Source: Aureisphaera galaxeae (GTDB lineage Bacteria > Bacteroidota > Bacteroidia > Flavobacteriales > Flavobacteriaceae). From it: a stretch of DNA of 64,000 bases. The stretch covers positions 1,021,720 to 1,085,719 of the forward strand of contig NZ_JAQQTF010000002.1 of NCBI RefSeq assembly GCF_028561275.1, written 5' to 3'. Positions 8,323 to 17,408 of the stretch are shown in pieces. The notes below the pieces were generated by a model. The model searched no databases. It was not told the DNA's origin and was given only the letters and a program-made list of their open reading frames with translations. How positions within the stretch are numbered: position 1 is the first letter of the stretch; every line of letters starts with the position of its first letter. Made by a program: the position numbers and the translations under genes.

Positions 8323-8877
8323 ATGAAAATTTTTAAAGGAACCGCTGCCCTCTTCTTCTTACTTGTTGTTCTTTCTTCTTGTACTACGGTTCGAGTCGCT
8401 ACCGACTATGACCGAGATGCGAACTTTGGTGAATACAACACCTTTGCCTTCTTTAAACCCGGAATTGACAAAGCCGAAATTAGTGATTTGGACAAAAAAC
8501 GAATCCTACGTGCTATTGATGCCGAACTTGCGTCTAAGGGAATGGTGAAAAATGAAAATCCGGCGATTTTGGTAAGTATTTTTACCAAAGAACGCGAACG
8601 GGTAAACGTCTACAATAACAACTTCGGCTGGGGCTGGGGTTGGGGTTGGGGCTGGAACCCATGGTGGGGAGGTGCCTATGGAAGCACCGTATCTACCTCT
8701 ACCGAAGGAAGCCTATACATTGACCTTATCGATGCCCAAACCAAGGAATTGGTATGGCAAGGGGTAGGAAGTGCTAGGCTTATTACCAGTGGTAATATTG
8801 ATAAGAAAGAGGAGCGCATTCGGGAAATCGTTCGCGAGATCTTGGTGAATTATCCTCCGGGAGTTGCTTCAAACTAA
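8323..8877 (+). CDS. DUF4136 domain lipoprotein
   Basis: The protein has 184 residues. A lipoprotein signal ends at LLVVLSSC, with Cys20 as the lipidation site. The DUF4136 domain follows, recognisable by VATDYDRDANFGEYNTFAF near the N-terminus and YIDLIDAQTKELVWQG further on. In between is an unusual run of alternating Gly and Trp (residues ~104-119), which may be membrane-interacting. The family function is unknown; members sit in the periplasm or outer membrane. It starts 11 bp after hutU and ends just before a shared terminator. Its last bases lie at the edge of the 141-bp direct repeat. Confidence 0.85.
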   Translation: MKIFKGTAALFFLLVVLSSCTTVRVATDYDRDANFGEYNTFAFFKPGIDKAEISDLDKKRILRAIDAELASKGMVKNENPAILVSIFTKERERVNVYNNNFGWGWGWGWGWNPWWGGAYGSTVSTSTEGSLYIDLIDAQTKELVWQGVGSARLITSGNIDKKEERIREIVREILVNYPPGVASN

Positions 8878-9011
8878 TGTTGAAAACATACATCCAATAA
8901 AAAAGCCGTTCTGTTGAACGGCTTTTCTTTTAGTAGTTCAGTATTTCCTGAATTTTCTTTTTCACTTTTTCTACGGAAGGGATCATGGTCTGTTCCAAAG
9001 TGGAATTCAAT
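8871..9011. repeat. 141-bp direct repeat, left copy
   Basis: This stretch matches 11481-11621 at 140 of 141 positions (the difference is at 8894). It spans the stop of the DUF4136 gene, the shared terminator and the last 27 codons of the E1 gene. Similarity continues more weakly to about 9032. The two copies bracket the T9SS beta-propeller gene. Confidence 0.95.
8901..8926. terminator. Bidirectional terminator (left copy)
   Basis: An 11-bp stem, AAAAGCCGTTC at 8901-8911 with its complement at 8916-8926, sits between the DUF4136 stop and the leftward T9SS gene. It works in either direction because the arms are A- and T-rich. Confidence 0.85.
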
Positions 9012-9032
9012 TAAATCCCTGGGCATGTTTTA
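8930..9032 (-). pseudogene. 3'-end remnant of the E1 dehydrogenase gene
   Basis: On the minus strand this encodes the last 27 codons of the E1 fusion gene (ending IQEILNY and stop) identically to the intact gene at 11540-13618, then degrades over about 20 bp and stops matching. It has no start and is a by-product of the event that placed the T9SS gene here. Confidence 0.9.
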
Positions 9033-9057
9033 AATTTTCCTAGGGGATATTCAATTA

Positions 9058-11319
9058 TTAGTTTTTAATCAATTGTTTTACAATTGAATTTAGACCACTT
9101 TCTACTACCAGTAAATAGCTTGCACTCTCTAAACTATTTAAATCAAAAGTATAAGAATAAGAACCTTCGGTAATTTTAAAATAAGCAACCTTTCTACCCA
9201 GCATATCATAAATGGCAATGGAATCTAATTGTTCATTTTTGGGATTATGTACGATTAGGTTACTCTTAACTGGGTTGGTAAACAATACAACTTGAGATAG
9301 ATTCTCCAGGTCGGACAATCCAAGGGCCTCGTCAACTTCCAGTGTGAACGAATGGGACACCTCGTTCCCATTGCCATCCAGAGCCAGAATATCGACTTGA
9401 TACGTATTAATAGTAAGCACAGTTCCGGGCACCGGGTTCTGATTAATCTCTATGCCGCCGGACTGGGTGCAATTATCCGCTACCGAAACTTCCAAAGTAA
9501 AATCTTCTAAAACATATTCGCCGGATGTGTTTACATTTCTTATCTGATCCTCTGGTAATGAAGACACATCAAAAATAGGCGCCGTATTATCTACCACATT
9601 AATCTCCGCACTACAACTTGCCGCATTACCGCTCCCATCCGTTATGGTAAAATTGATTGTATTCGCTCCCAAATGGGAACAATCAAAGTCACTTTGATCA
9701 ATGGCAACATTGAAACTACAATTATCAAATGACCCTGCATCTACATCCATTGGCTCCAGAGTAGCCTGTCCATTTTCATCCAATTCAATGGTAATATTTT
9801 GACATATTGCCGTTGGAGAAATACTGTCCTCAATAGTAACCACAGCAGAACAGGAATCAGTATTACCTGCCGTATCCATAACCGTTAAGGTAACTGAATT
9901 GGCACCGATATCCGAACAGTTAAAGCTACTTGGAGAAACAGAAAAAGTGATATCATCTCCATCAGGATCACTACTTCCGTTGTTAATAGACATTCCATCG
10001 ATTGAAGCTTCTCCATTGTCATCCAATTGAATGACTATATCCTGGCACATAGCGACAGGTGGGGAATTCACTAAATCGGATAAATCATATACTCTTACAT
10101 GATCCGAATAATTCCCGCTTTCATCAGAATAGTATCCTCCAACAGCTACCGTGTTACCATTATCCCTTAGGCTAATGGATCGACCCGTTTGTTCATTAAC
10201 TTCACCTTCGATACTCATTCCCAATTGAACCCATGAGTCTCCCATATTTTGAAACACCCGTACATGTCCAGAATTCTCTCCATTTGTTTCATTGAATTGT
10301 GCTCCTATAGCTACAATACTTCCATTATAATTTAGGACTGCGGGATTACCCGATTGATCGAACTCATTTTCTCCATCTATATCATCTCCAATTTTTAACC
10401 ACCCACCATTAATATCATTGTACACTCGAACATGTCCAGAACTTGATCCATTTCCATCATTACCGACAGCGCCAACCGCAATTGCTTGCCCATTTCCACT
10501 TAAACTCACCCAATGTCCAGACAAATCACTCGCAGCCTCACCATTAATATCATTACCAACCTGAACCCAATTAGCTCCTTGATATTCAAAAACCCTAGCG
10601 CGTCCGGAACTAACACCATTTCCATCATGAAACCATGACCCAGATGCGAATCGAGTCCCGTCATCACTTAAACTCACTGTATTGCCAAACCCATCTACAA
10701 TTTCTTCTCCATTAATATCCTGTCCTTTTTGAACCCATTCCCCTCCACTAAACTCGAAGACCTTTACCTCACCTGTGCTTAACCCATTATCATCATTGCC
10801 CCTAGCACCAATTGCCATAGTGTTGCCATCACCGCTTAAACTTACAGAACACCCGAATAGATCGCCAGCAATGGGGCCATTTAATGTTGATCCCAGCTGT
10901 ACCCAGTTGCTTCCAATTAATTCGAATACTACTACACGGCCAGAGTTTGTCCCATTAACGTCACTTGTTTGGGCGCCTATAGCCAAAACAGATCCATCTG
11001 CGTTTAAGCTTACTGAATTCCCTAAATTATCATTATCAGAAAGACCATTAATATCACCACCTATTTGAATCCATTCCCCATCTTCAAGATCAAATACTCT
11101 AACCTCACCCCGGCCATCTCCACCTCCATCGTTACCGATCGCTCCGACAGCCAATCTAGTGCCATCACTATTCATACTTATAGCGCCTCCAAAAAGGTCA
11201 TCCTGAGAAGGATCCCCATTAATGTCACTTCCTATTTGAGTTTGGGCTGTTATATTGCCATTATTAAAAACCCCAAAAAACAGTATAGCTAAAGCTAGAT
11301 TACTCAAAAATGCTTTCAT
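9058..11319 (-). CDS. T9SS-exported beta-propeller and HYR-domain protein
   Basis: The protein has 753 residues. A signal peptide (ILFFGVFNNGNITAQ) is followed by about seven repeats of ~50 residues, each with a variant of GDINGE, a GxxVSLSxDG core, AIGAxxND and VRVFE (roughly residues 27-395). This FG-GAP-like pattern should fold as one beta-propeller. Two HYR-type modules follow, opening CQDIVIQLDD and CQNITIELDE, then a third Ig-like segment and a T9SS sorting domain (last ~80 residues). It is a probable surface adhesin or binding protein. It lies between two 141-bp direct repeats that duplicate the neighbouring 3' ends, so it was added to an older convergent gene pair. Confidence 0.85.
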   Translation of the reverse strand: MKAFLSNLALAILFFGVFNNGNITAQTQIGSDINGDPSQDDLFGGAISMNSDGTRLAVGAIGNDGGGDGRGEVRVFDLEDGEWIQIGGDINGLSDNDNLGNSVSLNADGSVLAIGAQTSDVNGTNSGRVVVFELIGSNWVQLGSTLNGPIAGDLFGCSVSLSGDGNTMAIGARGNDDNGLSTGEVKVFEFSGGEWVQKGQDINGEEIVDGFGNTVSLSDDGTRFASGSWFHDGNGVSSGRARVFEYQGANWVQVGNDINGEAASDLSGHWVSLSGNGQAIAVGAVGNDGNGSSSGHVRVYNDINGGWLKIGDDIDGENEFDQSGNPAVLNYNGSIVAIGAQFNETNGENSGHVRVFQNMGDSWVQLGMSIEGEVNEQTGRSISLRDNGNTVAVGGYYSDESGNYSDHVRVYDLSDLVNSPPVAMCQDIVIQLDDNGEASIDGMSINNGSSDPDGDDITFSVSPSSFNCSDIGANSVTLTVMDTAGNTDSCSAVVTIEDSISPTAICQNITIELDENGQATLEPMDVDAGSFDNCSFNVAIDQSDFDCSHLGANTINFTITDGSGNAASCSAEINVVDNTAPIFDVSSLPEDQIRNVNTSGEYVLEDFTLEVSVADNCTQSGGIEINQNPVPGTVLTINTYQVDILALDGNGNEVSHSFTLEVDEALGLSDLENLSQVVLFTNPVKSNLIVHNPKNEQLDSIAIYDMLGRKVAYFKITEGSYSYTFDLNSLESASYLLVVESGLNSIVKQLIKN

Positions 11320-11480
11320 GTACTTATAATTATTTCTGAATTACCCTTCCGTATAACACCCTCATTTGACAATGCTACACAGCAATTAAAATCTGCACGA
11401 AATTAGAAAATTACATATTAAATAATCAGAAAAGAGTTCTCTTGCACTCAAGAAACATGAACAAACGGTCAAAAAACTTT

Positions 11481-11621
11481 AAACTAATGTTGAAAACATA
11501 CATTCAATAAAAAAGCCGTTCTGTTGAACGGCTTTTCTTTTAGTAGTTCAGTATTTCCTGAATTTTCTTTTTCACTTTTTCTACGGAAGGGATCATGGTC
11601 TGTTCCAAAGTGGAATTCAAT
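11481..11621. repeat. 141-bp direct repeat, right copy
   Basis: This is the partner of 8871-9011. It contains a terminator and the genuine 3' end of the E1 gene. It also retains a short copy (CTTTAAACTAATG) of the DUF4136 gene end, showing that the duplicated unit crossed the original convergent junction. Confidence 0.95.
11511..11536. terminator. Terminator of the paa/2-oxoacid dehydrogenase transcript (right copy)
   Basis: This is the same 11-bp stem as at 8901-8926, placed 4 bp beyond the stop of the leftward E1 gene, so it ends the long catabolic transcript. Confidence 0.85.
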
Positions 11622-13618
11622 GGAATGGCAGGCATGTTTTCACTACCAATCACCATAACAGGGGCATCTAACTCCTGAAAACATTCTTCCTGAATTCTAC
11701 CCTGCAGCGCCCTACTGAAACTGTTTTCTGAAGGCTCTTCGGTAACCACCAAGCACTTTCCGCATTTCTTCACACTTTTGAAAACGGTATCGTAATCCAA
11801 CGGATGCAATGTCCTTAGATCTACGACTTCTATGTTATCTTTCATTCCGAGTTCTTCGGAGGCATTCATGGCCCAGTGAACCCCCATACCATAGGTAATG
11901 ATAGAAAGGGTTTCCTCTTCTTCCTGCTTCCAAATTTCCTGAAGGACCCAAGCTTTTCCAAAAGGTAGCACGTAATCCTCTGCAGGCTCCACCGAAGTAG
12001 CTCCCTTGGTTCCGGGAACCTTACTCCAATACAAGCCCTTGTGTTCAAAAATAACAACCGGATTCGGATCGTGATAGGCTGCCTTTATCAGTCCTTTTAG
12101 GTCGGCCCCATTACTAGGATAGGCAATCTTAAGTCCTCTAATATTTGTTACCACACTTTCTACAGAAGAAGAGTGATAAGGCCCTCCACTACCATAAGCG
12201 CCAATAGGAACACGCAAAATCATGGAAACAGGCCATTTTCCGTTAGATAGGTAGCAGCTACGGCTTACTTCGGTAAAAAGCTGGTTCAGTCCCGGCCAAA
12301 TGTAATCGGCAAACTGTACCTCAACAATGGGTTTTAGTCCTACTGCACTCATTCCTACAGTAGATCCTACAATAAAGGCTTCTTGTATTGGGGTATTAAA
12401 AACTCGGTTGTCCCCAAACTTTTGGGCTAAAGTAGCCGCTTCACGGAACACCCCACCTAGCCTTCCTCCAACGTCTTGTCCGTATAGCAGACACTCGTTA
12501 TGCTTTGCCATGATTTCCTCAATGGCAAAAAGGGCACAATCTACCATAACCACCTTATCGGCACCCTCAGGAGAACGATCCCCAGATTCTTCGGTAATGG
12601 GAGTTGGTGCAAAGTCGTGGGTAAATAAATCTTCGGGTTTTGGATCTTCAGCTTGCAAAGCTTTATCCAGATCGGCCCGAACGACATCAATACATTCGTT
12701 TTCTATCGCTTGCAATTCGTCTTCAGACAAACCACGGGATTTCAATAATTCTTTAAACTTCGGATAAGGGTCCCGACTTCGGGCCTCTTCCAAATCATCC
12801 CGGTACCATTCCATCCGTACTCCAGACGTATGGTGATTCAGTAAAGGAACTTTGGCGTGAACCAAGTAAGGACGTCTTTCCTTACGAATGATCTTTATGA
12901 CATTTTGAATAGTTGTATACGATTCAACAAAATCAGTCCCGTCTATGGATACGGCATCCAAACCATGGAATCCTTGAGCGTATTCATAAGCATCCTGTGC
13001 TCTTGTTTCTTCTGCATTGGCGCTAATGTCCCATCCATTATCCTGAACCAAATACAGAATAGGCAATTGCTTTAATGCCGCCATCTGAAATGCCTCAGCA
13101 ATTTCCCCTTCAGTCACCGAAGCATCCCCAAGGGAACATACCACAATAGGGGCGTCGATATCCTGTCCTAAGCTTTCCTTATACCAGAATCCCATAGCGA
13201 CTCCTGTTGCGGGAATAGCCTGCATTCCGGTAGCAGAACTTTGGTGTGGGATTTTGGGCTTATCCTCATCCCTCAAACTTGGGTGACTATAATACGTCCT
13301 TCCTCCTGAGAAAGGATCGTCTTTTTTAGCCAATACCTGTAGCATCAACTCATAGGGTTTCATCCCTATTGCCAACAGCATACTATCATCCCTATAGTAA
13401 GGAAATGCATAGTCTTTAGGGGTTAGCTGCATTCCAACGGCCGTCTGAATCACTTCATGCCCTCTAGAAGTTGCATGAACATATTTAGACACCACTTTAA
13501 AGTTCTCCTCATAAAGGAAGGTCATGGCCTTGGCGGTCACTAAATTCCTGAATCCCTTCAGCAATATTTCCGTATCTAATTCAGCAGCGTTCAAATCTTG
13601 TACTTGTTCTTTTATCAT
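11540..13618 (-). CDS. 2-oxoacid dehydrogenase E1, alpha and beta subunits fused
   Basis: The protein has 692 residues. Residues ~1-340 are an E1-alpha with the thiamine diphosphate motif beginning GDASVTEGE at 154 and ending QDNGW. Residues ~355-692 are an E1-beta with VEVQFADYIWPGLNQL and the C-terminal transketolase domain. The enzyme decarboxylates a 2-oxoacid and transfers the acyl group to the E2 lipoyl arm. The family is usually annotated as branched-chain 2-oxoacid dehydrogenase. Its co-transcription with aminotransferase, E2 and the paa genes (1 bp from the aminotransferase gene) makes phenylpyruvate a plausible extra or main substrate, which is inference. E3 is not in the window. 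Its 3' end is duplicated at 8930-9032. Confidence 0.92.
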   Translation of the reverse strand: MIKEQVQDLNAAELDTEILLKGFRNLVTAKAMTFLYEENFKVVSKYVHATSRGHEVIQTAVGMQLTPKDYAFPYYRDDSMLLAIGMKPYELMLQVLAKKDDPFSGGRTYYSHPSLRDEDKPKIPHQSSATGMQAIPATGVAMGFWYKESLGQDIDAPIVVCSLGDASVTEGEIAEAFQMAALKQLPILYLVQDNGWDISANAEETRAQDAYEYAQGFHGLDAVSIDGTDFVESYTTIQNVIKIIRKERRPYLVHAKVPLLNHHTSGVRMEWYRDDLEEARSRDPYPKFKELLKSRGLSEDELQAIENECIDVVRADLDKALQAEDPKPEDLFTHDFAPTPITEESGDRSPEGADKVVMVDCALFAIEEIMAKHNECLLYGQDVGGRLGGVFREAATLAQKFGDNRVFNTPIQEAFIVGSTVGMSAVGLKPIVEVQFADYIWPGLNQLFTEVSRSCYLSNGKWPVSMILRVPIGAYGSGGPYHSSSVESVVTNIRGLKIAYPSNGADLKGLIKAAYHDPNPVVIFEHKGLYWSKVPGTKGATSVEPAEDYVLPFGKAWVLQEIWKQEEEETLSIITYGMGVHWAMNASEELGMKDNIEVVDLRTLHPLDYDTVFKSVKKCGKCLVVTEEPSENSFSRALQGRIQEECFQELDAPVMVIGSENMPAIPLNSTLEQTMIPSVEKVKKKIQEILNY

Positions 13619-13619
13619 T

Positions 13620-14681
13620 TTATTGAACTTGGGTCATCCAATTAAATTTATCTTCAATTTTACCTGTTTTTATGGCATTGAGTGTATCGTTCACATCCAA
13701 TCCCACCGGACTCTCATCACTTACATGAATCGTTTCATCCCCCCATCCAATTTCTTGAATGTAAGCTATGCCAACGGCGGTTCCCGTCCCAAAGGCTTCT
13801 TCTAAAGTACCATTGTCGGAAGCTTCTTTTATTTCGTCAATGGTAATTGGGCGTTGTGTTACCTCGAAGCCTTTATCCTCTAATACATCGACCACGCTCA
13901 TTCGGGTGATTCCATCCAAAATAGCTCCATCAAGGTTAGGCGTAATGAACTTTCCTCCTATCTTGAAGAAAATATTCATCGTCCCTACTTCTTGAATGTA
14001 CTTATGTTCATTAGCATCTAACCATAGGACTTGGTCGTATCCTTTCGATTTGGCAATCTCGGTAGGGCGAATGGCGGCAGCATAATTCCCAGCTGCTTTG
14101 GCTTCACCAGTACCTCCCTCGGCCGCGCGGATGTATTTTTTCTCCGCCCACAATTTGATTCTCTTACTGAAGAAAGGTCCGGCTGGAGAGGCAATGATCA
14201 AAAATTTGAAACTGGTCGCTGCACGCATTCCAATAAAGGGTTCATCGGCATACATAAACGGACGCAGATATAGAGCGCTTCCATCTTGCGGGGGAATCCA
14301 ATTGCGTTCTACATTCACCAAGGTTTTCAATCCTTCCACAAATAGATCCTCCGGAAATTCGGGCATTCCCATTCGGCGCGCACTGAAATTAAGCCGAGCT
14401 GCATTCTTTTGGGCACGAAATAACATTGGGATTCCGTCTTCAGAAACCGTAGCCTTCATTCCTTCGAAAATCGCCTGACCATAATGTAAGGCCATGGCTG
14501 CAGGATGTGTTGGAATGTGAGACAGTGGCTCTACCCTAGGATTGTTCCATTGTCCATCGTGATAATCGCAAATAAACATATGGTCCGTAAAGGTTCTCCC
14601 AAGGGGGATATTCCCGAAGTCCAATTCGGATACTTTAGAGTTTTCTACTGTGGTGATTTTTATGGTTTCAGTCGTTATCAT
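13620..14681 (-). CDS. ilvE: Branched-chain amino acid aminotransferase, class IV fold
   Basis: The protein has 353 residues, the size of BCAT-type (group II) aminotransferases. The PLP lysine is Lys195 in EAKAAGNYA, and other signatures are LHYGQAIFEGMKA near 65, YLRPFMYADEP near 138 and EAFGTGTA near 295. The enzyme exchanges amino groups between Ile/Leu/Val and 2-oxoglutarate; some relatives also accept phenylalanine. It lies 2 bp from the E2 stop-start junction and 1 bp from E1, so the three form one translation unit that would turn an amino acid into an acyl-CoA. The chromosome may carry another biosynthetic ilvE. Confidence 0.93.
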   Translation of the reverse strand: MITTETIKITTVENSKVSELDFGNIPLGRTFTDHMFICDYHDGQWNNPRVEPLSHIPTHPAAMALHYGQAIFEGMKATVSEDGIPMLFRAQKNAARLNFSARRMGMPEFPEDLFVEGLKTLVNVERNWIPPQDGSALYLRPFMYADEPFIGMRAATSFKFLIIASPAGPFFSKRIKLWAEKKYIRAAEGGTGEAKAAGNYAAAIRPTEIAKSKGYDQVLWLDANEHKYIQEVGTMNIFFKIGGKFITPNLDGAILDGITRMSVVDVLEDKGFEVTQRPITIDEIKEASDNGTLEEAFGTGTAVGIAYIQEIGWGDETIHVSDESPVGLDVNDTLNAIKTGKIEDKFNWMTQVQ

Positions 14682-14683
14682 AA

Positions 14684-15970
14684 TTAAATCGTTCTATTAA
14701 TATCAAACCCTTCCATCTCATCCGCTATTCTACGGAGGAAGGAGCCTGCTAAATATCCATCTACAATACGGTGGTCGAAGGAAAGGGACAAATACATCAT
14801 ATTTCTTATTTCGATGGAATCCCCTTCTGGGCGTTCCATCACCTCAGCTCTTTTCTTGATGATTCCCGTGGCCAAAATCGCGGCTTCTGGCTGATTGATG
14901 ATAGGCGTACCCATCAAACTACCAAACGTACCCACATTACTAATGGTAAAGGTGCTTCCCTTGGTATCATCTCCCTTTAAATTACCCTCACGCGCCTTGG
15001 TAACCAATTCGTTGGTAGCTGCAGCCAACCCTTTCAAATCTTTCTTATCGGCATCCTTTACAACGGGAACGATAAGGTTTCCACTAGGAAGGGCAGTAGC
15101 CATCCCTATATTGATGTTCTCTTTTACGATGATGTTCTTCCCATCTAAAGAGGAATTAATCATAGGAAAGGCCTGAATGGCTTTTGCAACACACTCTATA
15201 AATAGCGGAGTGAAAGTGAGTTTCTCTCCGTGTTTTTCCTGAAATGCCACTTTATTCGCATTCCTCCAATTGAACATATCCGTAAGATCTGCCTCAACAT
15301 AAGCCGTCACGTGTGGAGAAGTATGCTTACTGAATACCATGTGATCGGCAATCATCTCACGCATACGGTCCATTTCCACAATCTTACCAGTTCCTTTGTC
15401 AAACTGAAGATCGGGCACCTTGAATCCTGATGATTCGGTTACTGGCTGTGCAAACTGAAAGGGTCTCCCCTCTTCAATATAATTCGCTATATCGCTTTTT
15501 CGAAGTCGTCCGTCCTTTCCCGTTCCCGGAATACGGGCCAGTTCCTCATAGCTAATGTGGTGTTTTCTGGCCATGCTGTCCACCAAGGGAGAAATGAATA
15601 CATTTTCATTTACCTTGAAGGCTGTTTGGGATACAGATTTCTTGGCTTTTGAAGTTTTCGTAGGTGCCGCCGATTTCTTAGCCGGACTTTCGGAAGCGGA
15701 TGCTTCCTGCTTTTTAACAACTGCCTCGGCCGAAGTATCCAAAACCGCAATAGTCGCTCCCACTGCAACTATATCTTTGACAGCCACTTTATGACTTACC
15801 ATGGTTCCGGCAGCAGGAGCGGGCACTTCGTTATCTACCTTATCGGTACCCACTTCGACCAAAATATCGCCTTCCTCAAACGATTCCCCTTCTTGAACCA
15901 CCCAGTTTAAGATGGTTCCTTCGGTAATGGACTCTCCCATTTTTGGGAGTTTAAATTCAACTTCTGGCAT
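14684..15970 (-). CDS. 2-oxoacid dehydrogenase E2 (dihydrolipoamide acyltransferase)
   Basis: The protein has 428 residues. A lipoyl domain (1-75) carries the lipoylated Lys44 in GTDKVDNE, then comes an Ala/Lys/Ser-rich linker. A peripheral subunit-binding domain spans ~128-170 (FISPLVDSMARKH...GKDGRLRKSDI), followed by the catalytic acyltransferase domain with HRIVDG near the C-terminus. It forms the core of the 2-oxoacid dehydrogenase complex, passing the acyl group to CoA. It starts 9 bp after paaY and is followed by ilvE and E1. Substrate cannot be read from the sequence; branched-chain oxoacids are the usual annotation, and phenylpyruvate is suggested by context. Confidence 0.92.
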   Translation of the reverse strand: MPEVEFKLPKMGESITEGTILNWVVQEGESFEEGDILVEVGTDKVDNEVPAPAAGTMVSHKVAVKDIVAVGATIAVLDTSAEAVVKKQEASASESPAKKSAAPTKTSKAKKSVSQTAFKVNENVFISPLVDSMARKHHISYEELARIPGTGKDGRLRKSDIANYIEEGRPFQFAQPVTESSGFKVPDLQFDKGTGKIVEMDRMREMIADHMVFSKHTSPHVTAYVEADLTDMFNWRNANKVAFQEKHGEKLTFTPLFIECVAKAIQAFPMINSSLDGKNIIVKENINIGMATALPSGNLIVPVVKDADKKDLKGLAAATNELVTKAREGNLKGDDTKGSTFTISNVGTFGSLMGTPIINQPEAAILATGIIKKRAEVMERPEGDSIEIRNMMYLSLSFDHRIVDGYLAGSFLRRIADEMEGFDINRTI

Positions 15971-15979
15971 TGCTTGCGA

Positions 15980-16579
15980 TTATTTTTCTTTTCTGAATTC
16001 TTCTAATGTTTGATAAAAATTTTCCTGTACGGGACGATCCTTCGGAATTTCCCTCAGCGGCTCTACTTCTCGTAGACTTTCATGACAATCTGAAGGCAAT
16101 TGCTGGTACAATCTTGTCCCAGCAGTTTTCCAAGCGATCATTTCATCCGAAACTTCCTTCACCGCCTTCGCGGGATTACCAACAATCAATTGGCGCTTAT
16201 TGAAAGTAGTTTCTGCTTTCACAAAGCTCATGGCTCCTACGATACATTCATCGCCTATTTCGGCATCGTCCATAATGACACTGTTCATGCCTATGAGGCA
16301 GTTCCTTCCTAGATTGGCTCCATGAATCACTGCACCATGCCCCACATGGGCTCCTTCTTTCAGTACGATGCTCTTTCCGGGAAACATATGAACCGTACAG
16401 TTTTCCTGTACATTCACACCATCCTCTAAAATGATCTCGCCCCAGTCACCGCGAATGGCAGCTCCCGGACCTATATAGCAATCCTTTCCAATAATCACAT
16501 TACCCGTAACCGCAGCTAGCGGATGCACGAAACTTGACTCGTGAACTACAGGTATATGTCCTTTAAAGGAGTAAATCAT
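15980..16579 (-). CDS. paaY: PaaY-like gamma-carbonic-anhydrase/hexapeptide protein
   Basis: The protein has 199 residues. Left-handed beta-helix hexapeptide repeats run from about residue 15 to 150, with the metal-site histidines in HMFPGKS and HVGHGAVIHG. PaaY proteins are trimers. In other bacteria PaaY is a CoA thioesterase that rescues phenylacetate catabolism from dead-end thioesters. The length and the C-terminal helix match the PaaY branch. The start overlaps the crotonase stop by one base (TAATG), indicating translational coupling. Confidence 0.85.
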   Translation of the reverse strand: MIYSFKGHIPVVHESSFVHPLAAVTGNVIIGKDCYIGPGAAIRGDWGEIILEDGVNVQENCTVHMFPGKSIVLKEGAHVGHGAVIHGANLGRNCLIGMNSVIMDDAEIGDECIVGAMSFVKAETTFNKRQLIVGNPAKAVKEVSDEMIAWKTAGTRLYQQLPSDCHESLREVEPLREIPKDRPVQENFYQTLEEFRKEK

Positions 16580-17331
16580 TATTTAAATCTCTTCAATGTT
16601 TCTTTTGTGAAATCAGAAAGCACTAGTCTCCCTGAAATGGCAGCTCTTTCAGCCAATAAATCATCCCAATCTTCCGTTCCTTTCCAGAAGATTTTTTTCA
16701 TTTCGCGCATGGCTTCTGGATTGTAATTACAAAGATTCTCTGCAAATGCCTGAACGGCTTCATCCAAAGCCTCAGTCGATTCATACACTTGGGCGAACAA
16801 TCCTTTCTGTCGTGCCCATTCGGCATCATAAAAAGAATTGGCATCGATGGCTATTTGGGACATTCCCGTTAATCCCAATTTACGTTCCACGGCGGGTCCC
16901 ACTACAAATGGGCCAATCCCTACATTCAATTCACTCAACTTGATAGAGGCATATTTCGTGGCCATACAGTAATCCGTAGCTGATGCTACTCCAACTCCAC
17001 CGCCAACGGTCTTCCCTTGAATCCTTCCAATGATGAACTTTGGGCATTTGCGCATGGCATTGATTACATTGGCAAAACCACTGAAAAACACACGCCCTGT
17101 TTCGGCATCGTTGATATTGATAAGTTCCTTAAAACTAGCTCCTGCACAGAAGGTACGATCGCCACCACTCTTAAGGATAATTACTTTTACTTCATCATTA
17201 TTTCCGGCATCTGTAATCGTTTGGGCCAATTTGGCCAAAATATCCCCCGGCAAACTGTTATGGGCCGGGTGAAAGAATTCTATGGTTGAGATTCCGTTTT
17301 CTATATGTTCTTTTACGTATGGATCGCTCAT
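16579..17331 (-). CDS. Enoyl-CoA hydratase/isomerase family protein, probable PaaF role
   Basis: The protein has 250 residues with the crotonase fold, showing the oxyanion-hole segments GDRTFCAGASFKEL and GKTVGGGVGVASATDY. Of the two catalytic glutamates of true hydratases, the second is kept (the E of LSELNVGIG), while the first position, after GGGV, is glycine. Hydration may therefore be altered, or it may act as an isomerase. In the paa pathway a crotonase hydrates 2,3-dehydroadipyl-CoA (PaaF), and this is the only other crotonase besides the paaG-like gene here, so that is the likely role. It sits 77 bp after paaZ, with a palindromic repeat between. Confidence 0.75.
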   Translation of the reverse strand: MSDPYVKEHIENGISTIEFFHPAHNSLPGDILAKLAQTITDAGNNDEVKVIILKSGGDRTFCAGASFKELININDAETGRVFFSGFANVINAMRKCPKFIIGRIQGKTVGGGVGVASATDYCMATKYASIKLSELNVGIGPFVVGPAVERKLGLTGMSQIAIDANSFYDAEWARQKGLFAQVYESTEALDEAVQAFAENLCNYNPEAMREMKKIFWKGTEDWDDLLAERAAISGRLVLSDFTKETLKRFK

Positions 17332-17353
17332 GTTTTTTATATTCTATCCATTA

Positions 17354-17394
17354 GGTCTCGACTGCCTGCCCGTCCTGCAGGCGGGCGCTCGACC
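17354..17394. repeat. Interspersed palindromic repeat with inner hairpin
   Basis: TCTCGACTGC and GCTCGACC flank an internal perfect hairpin (GCCTGCCCG with its near complement, GC-rich). The outer core matches the repeats at 19933, 20572 and 24974. It lies between paaZ and the downstream crotonase and may affect transcript stability. Confidence 0.7.
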
Positions 17395-17408
17395 AGACAT
17401 TGTTTTAA

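Noticed and set aside
8871-11621. Insertion sequence or transposon carrying the T9SS gene
   Set aside because: No transposase and no terminal inverted repeats. The flanking repeats are 141 bp of host gene ends, far longer than a target-site duplication.
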